From the NCBI GenBank assembly GCA_020629055.1, contig JAHDEB010000028.1, positions 1 through 43,649 on the forward strand: DNA of 43,649 nucleotides, given 5' to 3'. Positions within the stretch are counted from its first letter, which is position 1. Each line of letters starts with the position of its first letter. A program made the position numbers and the translations under genes. The notes below the pieces were generated by a model, which was not told where the DNA came from, did no database searches, and worked only from the letters and a program-made list of their open reading frames with translations. Source of the DNA: Chloroflexota bacterium (GTDB taxonomy: Bacteria; Chloroflexota; Anaerolineae; Promineifilales; Promineifilaceae). Positions 34,130 through 42,189 of the stretch are shown piece by piece.

Positions 34130-35116
34130 GTGAAACGGCAGAGCAGATGGTTTTTTAAACAACCGAAAAAGCGGGTAACGCCTAATCGGAAAGCACCGAT
34201 TAAGCGTATTAAGCGTGTTCAATCTCAACCTGCCCAGTCTGCAAAGAGGATTAAAAAATCGCCACCGCAGCGAGTAATCGAAGCTACGCCGAGATATGGG
34301 CGCAAGCAATCGGCCGGAGATAACGGCCGAAATCTGTTATTGGGAATCCTTTCGGTGGGAATTTTTGTGGTTGCTATCGCCTTCGTTGCTTCAATTTTCT
34401 ACACGGTATTCCAGTTGCGCCCTCAGCTGGTTCAAAATACCGGTATCGAAATCGCCCAGGTTTCAACACAAACCAATTTGTCTGAAGCCGGATTAAACTT
34501 TAGCGAGATTCCGTTGCTGGCGACGCCAACGTTGGTACCGGCTGAAGAATCACCCACTTCACAAGTTGAAGCTGTCGAAGCCATCGCTGAACCGATCCTC
34601 GAAGATTTAGACACGGAGCCGGTGATGATTGCAGATGTCCCCAAATTGGCAAAGCCCCGGCCGATTGATCAAAACCCAGGACGGTTGATCATTCCTGAAA
34701 TCGGGATTGAGGAAAATATCGGTCAGCTGCCGCTGGTTAACAATGCTTGGGATATTCAATCGTTGGGGTTGGGCATCGGCCTGCTCGAATCAACCGGCCG
34801 CTATCCGGGCGATGACTTTAGCATGGTTTTTGCGGGGCATGTCCGCACTCGCTGGTCATTTTGGGGACCATTTTCACAGCTTGCTGAACTTAACAACGGG
34901 TCACAAATCATCTATCAATGGGACGGTTACAACTTTGTTTATGAAGTGACCGGCCGTCGACGAATGGAGCCAACGGAAGGGGAACTTCTGTTTCGCCATG
35001 AAGAAGGGACGATTTTGCTACTAACCTGCATCGGTTATGATCCCGCCACGGGCGATTATGCTGAGCGGCTGCTGGTTGAAGCAAAACTTGTGCAAGAGCC
35101 TTATCCCGATCAGTAA
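34130..35116 (+). CDS. Sortase
   Basis: A 328-aa single-pass sortase. A very basic cytoplasmic N-terminus of 66 residues is followed by one transmembrane helix (69-92), an acidic/Ser-rich linker to about 165 and the sortase beta-barrel. The active site is complete: His237 in VFAGHVRT, Cys300 in LLLTCIGYD and Arg313 in YAERLLVEA. The barrel begins with GRLIIPEIGIEENIGQLPLVNNAWDI, in which the 'RLxIPxIgv' start is a sortase signature. The start codon is GTG with GAGAG upstream. Sortases cleave substrates at a short motif and join them to the envelope or to each other. No canonical LPxTG protein is in the window. It is the last gene of the surface operon. Confidence 0.92.
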   Translation: MKRQSRWFFKQPKKRVTPNRKAPIKRIKRVQSQPAQSAKRIKKSPPQRVIEATPRYGRKQSAGDNGRNLLLGILSVGIFVVAIAFVASIFYTVFQLRPQLVQNTGIEIAQVSTQTNLSEAGLNFSEIPLLATPTLVPAEESPTSQVEAVEAIAEPILEDLDTEPVMIADVPKLAKPRPIDQNPGRLIIPEIGIEENIGQLPLVNNAWDIQSLGLGIGLLESTGRYPGDDFSMVFAGHVRTRWSFWGPFSQLAELNNGSQIIYQWDGYNFVYEVTGRRRMEPTEGELLFRHEEGTILLLTCIGYDPATGDYAERLLVEAKLVQEPYPDQ

Positions 35117-35228
35117 CCCAAGAGTCTGAAATTGAGCCAGCCTATTTTGCCAGGTCTGCCCATTTACATTGGCAATTTTCGAAATCGGTTTATCATTGTC
35201 TCCACAAATATTTATCCTGGAGAAACTC

Positions 35229-36608
35229 TTGACCCATCCTGCCCATGATTACGCTGAACAACATATTGACCGCTTTTTAGAAGATCTAAAGCATCTGATT
35301 CGGATTCCTTCGATAAGTACCCAACCTAAGCATGCGGCCGACGTTCGCCGAGCGGCTGAATGGATTGGTAGTGAAATGGAGAAAATCGGCTTCGAAACGG
35401 TTGAATTAATCGATATGCCGGAAGGTCGACATCCGCTGGTATTTGGCACATGGATGGGAGCGGGGGAAGATGCACCGACTGTGCTTATTTATTGTCATTA
35501 TGATGTCCAGCCGGCCGAACTTGAAGACGGTTGGGATTCCAACCCGTTTGAACCAACGATTCGTGACAATATTTTGTATGCACGTGGGGCGACCGATAGC
35601 AAAGTGAATGTCATCACCCAGCTGCGGGCGATTGAATCTGTATTGTCAACGCCGGAAAAATCACCGGTCAACATTAAATTTATTCTAGAAGGGGAAGAGG
35701 AGTCGGGTAGCGAAACGATCAACGCCTTTGTTGCCAAGCATCGTGATCGCTTATCGGCCGATGTTTCTGTCGTTAGCGACGGGCCAATTATCACCCCGCA
35801 TCAACCATCAATGGTAATCGGCCTGCGTGGCATTATCGGCATGGAGCTGCACGTTGAAGGACCGATTCAAGATCTGCACAGCGGCCATTTTGGCGGCAAT
35901 ACGCATAATCCGGTACAAGCGTTGACAGAGATATTGGCCCAGCTGCATGACGAAAATGGAACGGTCACCGTCCCCGGCTTTTATGACAATGTCATCGATG
36001 CCACCCCGGCCGAGCGTGAGGCGATCGCTGGGGCAGACCCTTATTATGAGGCGAACTGGAAAAGCACATCGGGCGCCCCTGCGGTTTGGGGAGAAGCTGG
36101 GTATACGATCCAAGAGCGGGCCGGTATTCGGCCGACATTGGAGCTGAATGGGATTTGGGGCGGCTATTCTGGCCCAGGTGTAAAAACCGTATTGCCCGCT
36201 AAAGCGGGAGCGAAAATCACCTGTCGGCTTGTCCCTGGTCAAGACCCTGCCCGAATTTATGAGGTGATCAAGGCGCACGTCATGGATCTGGCCCCTGAAA
36301 CGATAAAAGTTTCGATGGAAATGCAAGATATGGGTGCCCCGGCGATTCGAATCCCCCATGATTCAAAAGCGGTGCGGGTTGCTAACAAGGCCTACGAGAA
36401 CCATTGGGATCGTGAGTCTGTGTTGGAAGTTGCTGGGGGCAGTATTCCCATCGCTTCAACCTTTGCAACAGTGACGGATGAAATCGTCATTATGGGCTAT
36501 TCGCACAAAGGGGGATTGGCGCACGGACCGAACGAAAATACCCATTTAGTGATGTTTGATAAAGGAATTGGGACAGCGATAGACTTTCTGTTAATGTATG
36601 CGGAATAG
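35229..36608 (+). CDS. M20-family metallopeptidase (dipeptidase)
   Basis: A 459-aa cytoplasmic enzyme of the M20 family (carnosinase/PepV/CPG2-like). Zinc ligands and catalytic residues are visible: His in IYCHYDVQP, Asp in GATDSKVN (bridging), Glu-Glu in LEGEEESGSE, Asp in VVSDGP and the last His in LAHGPNENTH. A dimerisation domain with DLHSGHFGG lies in the middle. The start is taken as TTG at 35229 because GGAG is 6 bp upstream and the conserved domain begins there. An ATT/TTG-rich extension of 20 codons further upstream is probably promoter. It likely hydrolyses dipeptides or N-acylated amino acids, in keeping with a peptide-scavenging cell. Confidence 0.93.
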   Translation: MTHPAHDYAEQHIDRFLEDLKHLIRIPSISTQPKHAADVRRAAEWIGSEMEKIGFETVELIDMPEGRHPLVFGTWMGAGEDAPTVLIYCHYDVQPAELEDGWDSNPFEPTIRDNILYARGATDSKVNVITQLRAIESVLSTPEKSPVNIKFILEGEEESGSETINAFVAKHRDRLSADVSVVSDGPIITPHQPSMVIGLRGIIGMELHVEGPIQDLHSGHFGGNTHNPVQALTEILAQLHDENGTVTVPGFYDNVIDATPAEREAIAGADPYYEANWKSTSGAPAVWGEAGYTIQERAGIRPTLELNGIWGGYSGPGVKTVLPAKAGAKITCRLVPGQDPARIYEVIKAHVMDLAPETIKVSMEMQDMGAPAIRIPHDSKAVRVANKAYENHWDRESVLEVAGGSIPIASTFATVTDEIVIMGYSHKGGLAHGPNENTHLVMFDKGIGTAIDFLLMYAE

Positions 36609-36695
36609 TGTTTCAACCTAGTCTTGAAACTAGAGACCGGCGGCCGACCTTACAAACCATCACAATCTCACTTTTTATAATGTAAAACTTCCGAC

Positions 36696-36732
36696 TCACC
36701 CCCTTCAAAGTTTCTTTGGAGCGGGTGATTTG
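36696..36732. terminator. Bidirectional terminator between the M20 gene and the small leftward gene
   Basis: TCACCC (36696-36701) pairs with GGGTGA (36723-36728), and inside it CTTCAAAG pairs with CTTTGGAG around TTT. TTTGAATTT follows rightward. A weaker hairpin GTTTCAA/TTGAAAC lies at 36610-36630. Confidence 0.55.
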
Positions 36733-36746
36733 AATTTGGGGTTAAG

Positions 36747-36992
36747 CTACTTTTTGGTTAATCGGGTTGCGACCCAGCGCATCGCATCTTCCTGCGTTGC
36801 CAAAGGCGCATCCGTTTGATGGTGCTCAAAAGGGTCGAACTTCTGTAGAATTTCGGCCTGCCAAGACCCATCCGCCTGTTCGCGTAAGATCCCTTTCCAG
36901 TAGCAAATATCACAAATATATTGTTCTTGATTTTTTTTAAATTTGAAAAATCGGCCGTCTTCATTAAAGATTATTGTGCTTAGTTGAACCAT
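36747..36992 (-). CDS. Small conserved-looking protein, function unknown
   Basis: An 81-aa protein starting MVQLSTIIFNEDGRFFKF. It contains a CxxC-type pair (YICDICYWKG), followed by DGSWQAEILQKFDPFEHHQTDAPLATQEDAMRWVATRL, a pattern suggesting a compact alpha/beta domain that could bind a metal through the Cys pair and His residues. The frame remains open to 37121, but that Met overlaps the start codon of the divergent gene and the added residues look non-conserved. GGGA precedes the chosen ATG by about 9 bp. No function is assigned. Confidence 0.5.
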   Translation of the reverse strand: MVQLSTIIFNEDGRFFKFKKNQEQYICDICYWKGILREQADGSWQAEILQKFDPFEHHQTDAPLATQEDAMRWVATRLTKK

Positions 36993-37119
36993 ACAAAAAT
37001 TCCCGCGAAATTTAGAATGTAACTTGACTAATGTACCATACTTAAGAGATTGTGGTGAGTGTATGCTATGCTCGGCTGAGTGTGTAAAATTGTAGTAAGT
37101 TTTTCGCTGTATAACTCTC

Positions 37120-37821
37120 ATGATTAAGCTACCAAAACAAAACCTATGTGTTAATCAAACGGTTTCAGTATTTGAAAACCGGAAACATGCCGGAGACCTA
37201 CTTGTCCCCCTCATCCAAGATCTACTTGAACGCAAACCAGAACTGGCCTACGGTGTCGTCGTTGGGGTTCCCCGCGGTGGTGTCGTCGTAGCTTCTCAGG
37301 TTGCTCGCCAGTTAAATATGCCTTTAGACATCATGGTTACGGGTAAAATATTTGCACCCGGCCGTGATGATATCGTCATCGGGGCTGTGACAGAAAGGGG
37401 GCGTATTTTTGTCAATCGTCCACTCGTGATCGCCTTGGGCTTAGATGATGTGGCGGTACAACAAGAGATCGAAAAGGTGAAGGCTGAAATCAAGTCGACA
37501 TCTGCAGATTATCGCAGCATCGTTCCATACTCAGACCTGTCAGAAAAAACAGTCTTTATCATCGATGATAATGTGGTCACCGGTTCAACCATGTTTGCTA
37601 CCCTACGTGGACTTTGGGCCGAAAGGCCCGCCTCTGTGGTGGTTGCCCTGCCGGTGGCCCCGGCCGACACACTAACTGCGCTGTCTGACTTCGCTGATGA
37701 GATTATCGCTCTACAAGCGCCTGAAGCGCTCGATTCTGGGATCGATTCGTTCTACACAAACTTAGCCGATGTGAGCCAAGAGCATGTGCTAAGCATTTTG
37801 AAAAAACAAAATAACGGGTAA
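37120..37821 (+). CDS. Phosphoribosyltransferase-domain protein
   Basis: A 233-aa protein of the type I PRTase fold. The PRPP-binding loop is VFIIDDNVVTGSTM (about residues 145-158, pattern hhhhDDxxxTG), the N-terminal loop is VVGVPRGGVVVASQVARQL, and the hood region includes GKIFAPGRDDIVIGAVTERG, a pattern seen in the stand-alone 'predicted phosphoribosyltransferase' group that is often found near stress or hydrolase genes. It may act in purine/pyrimidine salvage or as a regulator. The substrate base is unknown. The start codon overlaps a possible upstream Met of the divergent small gene. No clear ribosome site is seen. Confidence 0.85.
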   Translation: MIKLPKQNLCVNQTVSVFENRKHAGDLLVPLIQDLLERKPELAYGVVVGVPRGGVVVASQVARQLNMPLDIMVTGKIFAPGRDDIVIGAVTERGRIFVNRPLVIALGLDDVAVQQEIEKVKAEIKSTSADYRSIVPYSDLSEKTVFIIDDNVVTGSTMFATLRGLWAERPASVVVALPVAPADTLTALSDFADEIIALQAPEALDSGIDSFYTNLADVSQEHVLSILKKQNNG

Positions 37822-37840
37822 ATTTAAGTTAAAGGAAATA

Positions 37841-37988
37841 ATTCAGCACCCCAACTATTTTCGCCAGATTGGCCCAGTTTTTAGCTTGTTTTTCCGTAGA
37901 GCACAGATTTTTTTTGTCAAACTGGCCCAAGCTGCTGAATAATAACAGCTAATGTTTTATCGCCTGACTACATAAAATCTAGTTAGGC
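37841..37988. repeat. Two inverted-repeat structures after the PRTase gene
   Basis: ATTCAGCA (37841-37848) and TGCTGAAT (37933-37940) are perfect 8-bp ends of a 100-bp structure. Inside, TTGGCCCAGTTT and AAACTGGCCCAA pair with one mismatch. A second hairpin follows, GCCTGACTA (37962-37970) / TAGTTAGGC (37980-37988), with one G-U pair. The gap to the next gene is about 230 bp; the element may be a terminator region, a small dispersed repeat or a leader RNA. Confidence 0.45.
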
Positions 37989-38052
37989 TTAGACCGATTA
38001 TTCATTCAGGCGCCTGCCGGAGTCCCATGCTTACAGTACGAAGAGGAGAAGT

Positions 38053-39531
38053 GTGATTGTGTCCCATAAAATAAAAAATATATTTCGCCTTGCATTGGTA
38101 TTCGCCTGTTTTGGCTGTGGATTACTGACCTTAGATGACCCTGAACCGCGTGTGCGGGATGATTCAAGCCCTATCACTGAACCAGAGCAAGCGCCTGCTA
38201 ATCCTGATCCTGTTAATGATCAAGACGAAGATGACGGCGATGGTGAAGTTGACTCGGCCGGTCAAGAGCAGCCGGAGGCGACAAATACCCCCATCCCACC
38301 CAAAGCGGAGCCACCGGCCGATGTCAGCGGCTTTGAAATCGGCCCCGTTGTCACCCCAACTTATTTTCCGGCCGCCTACACCGATACTTCGCTACAGCTA
38401 GAGACATTTGATGTGTTTTGGAATGCGGTCAACGATGAGTATTTGTATCGTGATTTTAATGGGGTTGACTGGGACGGGGTTTACGATGAATACCGGCCGC
38501 AGGTTAAAGCGGGTATGAGCAATCCTGATTTTTGGAACATGCTGACCAACCTTGTCTATCAACTAGATGATGAGCACTCTTATTTTGTGCCGACAGACAA
38601 TGCGGAAGGGATTCGTGATTTAATGCGGAGCGGCGTTGGTTACTCTGGTGTTGGTGTCGCTTTGATCGGCCGACCCGATCAGCAAGACGCATTGGTCGGT
38701 TGGTCAATTCCCGGCAATGGGGCGCACAATGCAGGTATTCGATCAGGTGATCGGATTTTGGCCGTTGATGGCCACCCGATTTGCTGTCATCCGAATGGAG
38801 AACCTTTTGGATTTTTGCTTGGAGCTGACGGATCATCGGCCGAGGTGATCTACCAAACCCCTGGGCAGCCGGTTGAAGCGGTGCAGGTGCAACGGGCACC
38901 GATTGAGTTGAATGACACGATTTCGGGCAAAACGATAGACGGAAATATCGGATACATTCAGATCAACACCTTTTTAGCGCGTGGGGTGCGTGAAGAATTT
39001 GAGACGATTTGGACGGAGATGAACACCCCCAATCGAGTTGATGGCTTGATTATCGACCTGCGTGCAAATACAGGTGGGTTTGTGTTCACGGCTGACCTGA
39101 TCATGTACAAATTTGCCACCGGGACGTTGCACTACAATTTTGATGCATATGAAAAAGACGACGGCCGTTTGTTGCCTATGAATTTTAGCGGCGATGATTT
39201 GCTTGGCTCTCAAACAGTTCCCTTGGTCATTTTAGTCAGTGAAGCGACCAACAGCCGAGGAGAGGTCTTTGCTGGCATCTTGCGCGATATCGGCCGGGCT
39301 GAATTGGTCGGCCGCCCAACCAATGGCAACATCGAAACAATCAGCTTGTTTGATCTGCCTGATGGATCATTTGTCTATTTAGCCACCGACTCTCTTATCC
39401 CCCTCAGCGAGGACGATTGGGAAGAAAATGGGCTAACGATTGATCATTTTATCGAACAAAGATTTGGTGAGATTGAGGCTGACGGCCGGGATGATGCTCT
39501 CGAGAAGGCGTTGGACATTTTGCGAAATTAG
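38053..39531 (+). CDS. Lipoprotein S41-family peptidase with PDZ-like domain
   Basis: A 492-aa predicted lipoprotein. GAGGAG lies 4 bp before GTG 38053 (another GTG at 38059 is possible). Signal and lipobox lie in ALVFACFGC. An acidic/Pro-rich linker (about 25-95) follows, then a helical S41 N-domain with DDEHSYFVP, a PDZ-like segment (AGIRSGDRILAVDG) with an odd Cys-Cys-His insert (PICCHPNG), and the S41 core: GNIGYIQINTF, GLIIDLRANTGG, and the nucleophile region LVSEATNSRGEVFAGIL. The following VGRPTNGN lacks the Lys of CtpA/Prc-type enzymes, so it is closer to the tricorn/IRBP-like S41 branch. It likely degrades or trims envelope proteins. Confidence 0.85.
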   Translation: MIVSHKIKNIFRLALVFACFGCGLLTLDDPEPRVRDDSSPITEPEQAPANPDPVNDQDEDDGDGEVDSAGQEQPEATNTPIPPKAEPPADVSGFEIGPVVTPTYFPAAYTDTSLQLETFDVFWNAVNDEYLYRDFNGVDWDGVYDEYRPQVKAGMSNPDFWNMLTNLVYQLDDEHSYFVPTDNAEGIRDLMRSGVGYSGVGVALIGRPDQQDALVGWSIPGNGAHNAGIRSGDRILAVDGHPICCHPNGEPFGFLLGADGSSAEVIYQTPGQPVEAVQVQRAPIELNDTISGKTIDGNIGYIQINTFLARGVREEFETIWTEMNTPNRVDGLIIDLRANTGGFVFTADLIMYKFATGTLHYNFDAYEKDDGRLLPMNFSGDDLLGSQTVPLVILVSEATNSRGEVFAGILRDIGRAELVGRPTNGNIETISLFDLPDGSFVYLATDSLIPLSEDDWEENGLTIDHFIEQRFGEIEADGRDDALEKALDILRN

Positions 39532-39637
39532 GTGAAGAAAATCACCCATATGCGTTAAAAAATCGAACATTGGTGTAGCCTGTTTAACATCTGGTACCCT
39601 AGTCACATGAAAAATGAGTGATTAGCTTGGTATTTGC

Positions 39638-39698
39638 TTAGCCGAAAACGGCAATCTGCTATAATTACCTCCTGTCTGGCGCACTTCGACGTGCCAGA
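39638..39698 (+). promoter_or_regulatory. Promoter and leader hairpin for the pseudokinase/LysM operon
   Basis: A perfect TATAAT (39660-39665) has a weak TTAGCC -35 at 39638-39643 (16-bp spacer). A hairpin built on TCTGGC/GCCAGA with inner CAC-TTCGAC-GTG (39675-39698) and then TTTTG lies just downstream, about 70 bp before the start codon, and could attenuate transcription. Confidence 0.5.
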
Positions 39699-39765
39699 TT
39701 TTGAGTCGCAAAATTAGACGTTTGCCTCATTTACCTAACGAATCTACACGCATCGCTTCAAAGTC

Positions 39766-42189
39766 ATGGTTTTTGAACAAGCACTTAAGTTAGTCAGCCA
39801 ATCCCCAGAAAATTTCGCCTATCATCTTATTCTCTTTTTGTGCCTCCAAATCTCGATGTCACTGTCTTTTTGGCTGTGGCGCAAGTCGCCGGATGACAAA
39901 CTAGCCTTGCGATTGGCCTTAGCCTCTCTGTTTATCTTGTGTATCCGGGTGGCATGGGCGTTGGCGTTGGCCAAATATTCAGAAGATCGAATCGCACTGG
40001 CACCGGTAGAGCGCGGTGCCAGCTTGGTCGCGATCGCATTTTTGACTTGGGCGATGGCACCCGCTTGGGACGAAGTTGCCAATTTGCGCATCTTCGGGCT
40101 GTTTTTGGTGACGGTTGGCACCGGTCTAGGGCTCTATTTTGCGATCCCCGATTGGTTGAACCGAGTGGGTGTCGAGGCTTATGCAGACACCGCTCAAGCC
40201 CCAGCCTGGGCATTGATCGGCCTCATCTTCTCGGTCGGATGTATTTTTACGCTTAGCTTGATGCGCCCGTTTGACTGGATGTTGCGCATCGCGGCCGTCT
40301 TGCCGCTTTTGGCCGCCCTAGGCCTACACTTTTTCGCCATTAACCCACAAATTTTAACCCCTGTTGAACTAGGGGCAGAACTGACGACCGGCGTTGTACC
40401 GGTCTGGGACCGCTTTGCATGGATGATTAGCCTGCCCCTTTTGGTGGCGATCGCTTATCGACGGGTGATGTCATTCCTGCTTAGCGAAACGGGATTGTCT
40501 GGTGCCGGCCGTACCCGCATGGCTGAAATGCTAGAACAGTCAGTTAATCTACTTGAATCTGATGAAATGTTGGGGCGGATCGAAAATGCGAGCGAACTGT
40601 TTGATGGGATGTATGGCACCCAATTTGTAGGGTTAGCCTCTATTTCAAACGAAGACGACCATTTCGCCGATATGGCGATGATGCAAAAAAACCAGTCTGG
40701 TGAAGCATTCGAAGAGCCACGTCGCTGGATGCTAAACTTAGATGACTGGCCTTTTTTGAACCAAGCGTTGCAAAGTCATTCGGCCGTGCAAATTTCACCG
40801 TATGACAGCGACTCGACCCGCAAGATCTATGAGTTCCATCAAGAGCTGCATTTGCGCTTTGTGACACCGATTTTGGCGATACCCCTAAGAAGGGAAGAGC
40901 AAAAAATCGGTTTTATTTTGTTGGGCGCATTGCCGCAACGGGTTCGTTGGGACGATGACGATCAAGAGATCCTGATGCGGCTGGGTGACCATATCGCCCG
41001 GGCATTTGTGGATCATGAACGGATCGCCCGCTTGAAGTTTGCCGAGAAAGGGCTTGGGATCGTTGACGATTTTGAAGTGACGGCCAAAGTCGATGCCCTA
41101 GAAGAAGAAAATGAGCGGTTGACCAGCCGTCTGAATGAATCAACTAAAAAAGTTTATCAGCTAGAACGTGACCTAAAAGTGACTCGGAAAGTGGCTGAAG
41201 ATTTAAAGAATAAACAAAACTTAACGTCGCCAGAAACAGATGAGTTAAAGCAGGAAGTTGCTGTTTTAAGGGATGCGTTGATGGATGCGGAGATGTCGTT
41301 AAGCGATAGCATCGAGAATCCAGAACAAATTGAGGGGCCTGACCTTGAAAAGTATGCCCAAACGATCACCCAATATTCGGGTGAACTGGAACTGGCTCAG
41401 CAGCGGATTGAACAGCTGGAGTATCAGCTAAACCGAATCGCCACTCATACAAAAAATTCGATTTCCGGCTCACCGATCGAAGAGATTCGCGGGCCGTTGG
41501 CGATGATACAGTCTTACACCGATTTGCTATTAATCGACAACACCGGCTTTTTAAGCGTTAAACAGATCGATTTATTGCAGCGGGTGCAAGCGAGCACCGG
41601 CCGGGTTTCGGTTATGTTAGATGATTTGGATGCGATGTTTGAGGATCAATTATCATCTATGGCCCTATCAGAAGTTGATACGGTCTTTACTCAGGCGATC
41701 GGCAACTTAAAACAAAAGGTTGAGGCTGGCAAGATCAGCTTAAACTTAGAAACCGATGAGCAGTTCCCTAAAATTCCAATCGGTTCAGCCACCTTGGTGC
41801 ATATTTTCAGTTCGGCGATGGGTGATGTAGCGAATTTGACTGCCACAGGTGGTGCAATGACGGTACATTTGGTGTTGGATGAGGTTTTAACCGATGAAAA
41901 CCCCACATTAAATACAGCCCGATTCTTAAACTTTTCAGTTGAAACTGCTGACCTTGTTGAGGCGGTACCCGATGCTGCGCCGCTTTCTGATATGACAAAT
42001 ACCAATGAAGGGATTTATTCGATTGTTAAAGCCCATGCAGGTCGCATCTGGACAGAAAAGGATGAGAACCGCACTTTCTATAAAACAACTATTTTGTTAC
42101 CTGTAATCGATTTAGAACCGGTTGATGAAACACCGGGTACTGACGACAAGTCCTCAACAGAGCCGGAGCGTGTCCCCGTTGGCGAATAA
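39766..42189 (+). CDS. Membrane protein with GAF domain and degenerate histidine-kinase module
   Basis: An 807-aa protein. About seven transmembrane helices occupy residues 15-240 (a 7TM sensor-like input). A GAF-like domain lies around 255-425 (LRFVTPILAIPLRREEQKIGFILLG). A long coiled coil runs about 440-560 (EEENERLTSRLNES, YQLERDLKVTRKV). A kinase-like C-terminus follows. The H-box reads IEEIRGPLAMIQSYTDLLL, with Glu572 where the phospho-accepting His should be. The ATP-binding half lacks a clear N-box (IFSSAMGDVANL) and the GxGLG box, but keeps IYSIVKAHAGRIWTE...LLPV. It is therefore probably a pseudokinase acting by protein contact. Its stop overlaps the next gene. Confidence 0.82.
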   Translation: MVFEQALKLVSQSPENFAYHLILFLCLQISMSLSFWLWRKSPDDKLALRLALASLFILCIRVAWALALAKYSEDRIALAPVERGASLVAIAFLTWAMAPAWDEVANLRIFGLFLVTVGTGLGLYFAIPDWLNRVGVEAYADTAQAPAWALIGLIFSVGCIFTLSLMRPFDWMLRIAAVLPLLAALGLHFFAINPQILTPVELGAELTTGVVPVWDRFAWMISLPLLVAIAYRRVMSFLLSETGLSGAGRTRMAEMLEQSVNLLESDEMLGRIENASELFDGMYGTQFVGLASISNEDDHFADMAMMQKNQSGEAFEEPRRWMLNLDDWPFLNQALQSHSAVQISPYDSDSTRKIYEFHQELHLRFVTPILAIPLRREEQKIGFILLGALPQRVRWDDDDQEILMRLGDHIARAFVDHERIARLKFAEKGLGIVDDFEVTAKVDALEEENERLTSRLNESTKKVYQLERDLKVTRKVAEDLKNKQNLTSPETDELKQEVAVLRDALMDAEMSLSDSIENPEQIEGPDLEKYAQTITQYSGELELAQQRIEQLEYQLNRIATHTKNSISGSPIEEIRGPLAMIQSYTDLLLIDNTGFLSVKQIDLLQRVQASTGRVSVMLDDLDAMFEDQLSSMALSEVDTVFTQAIGNLKQKVEAGKISLNLETDEQFPKIPIGSATLVHIFSSAMGDVANLTATGGAMTVHLVLDEVLTDENPTLNTARFLNFSVETADLVEAVPDAAPLSDMTNTNEGIYSIVKAHAGRIWTEKDENRTFYKTTILLPVIDLEPVDETPGTDDKSSTEPERVPVGE

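Noticed and set aside
36993..37121. N-terminal extension of the small leftward protein
   Set aside because: It would overlap the divergent PRTase start codon and shows no domain-like sequence; the internal ATG at 36992 is favoured.
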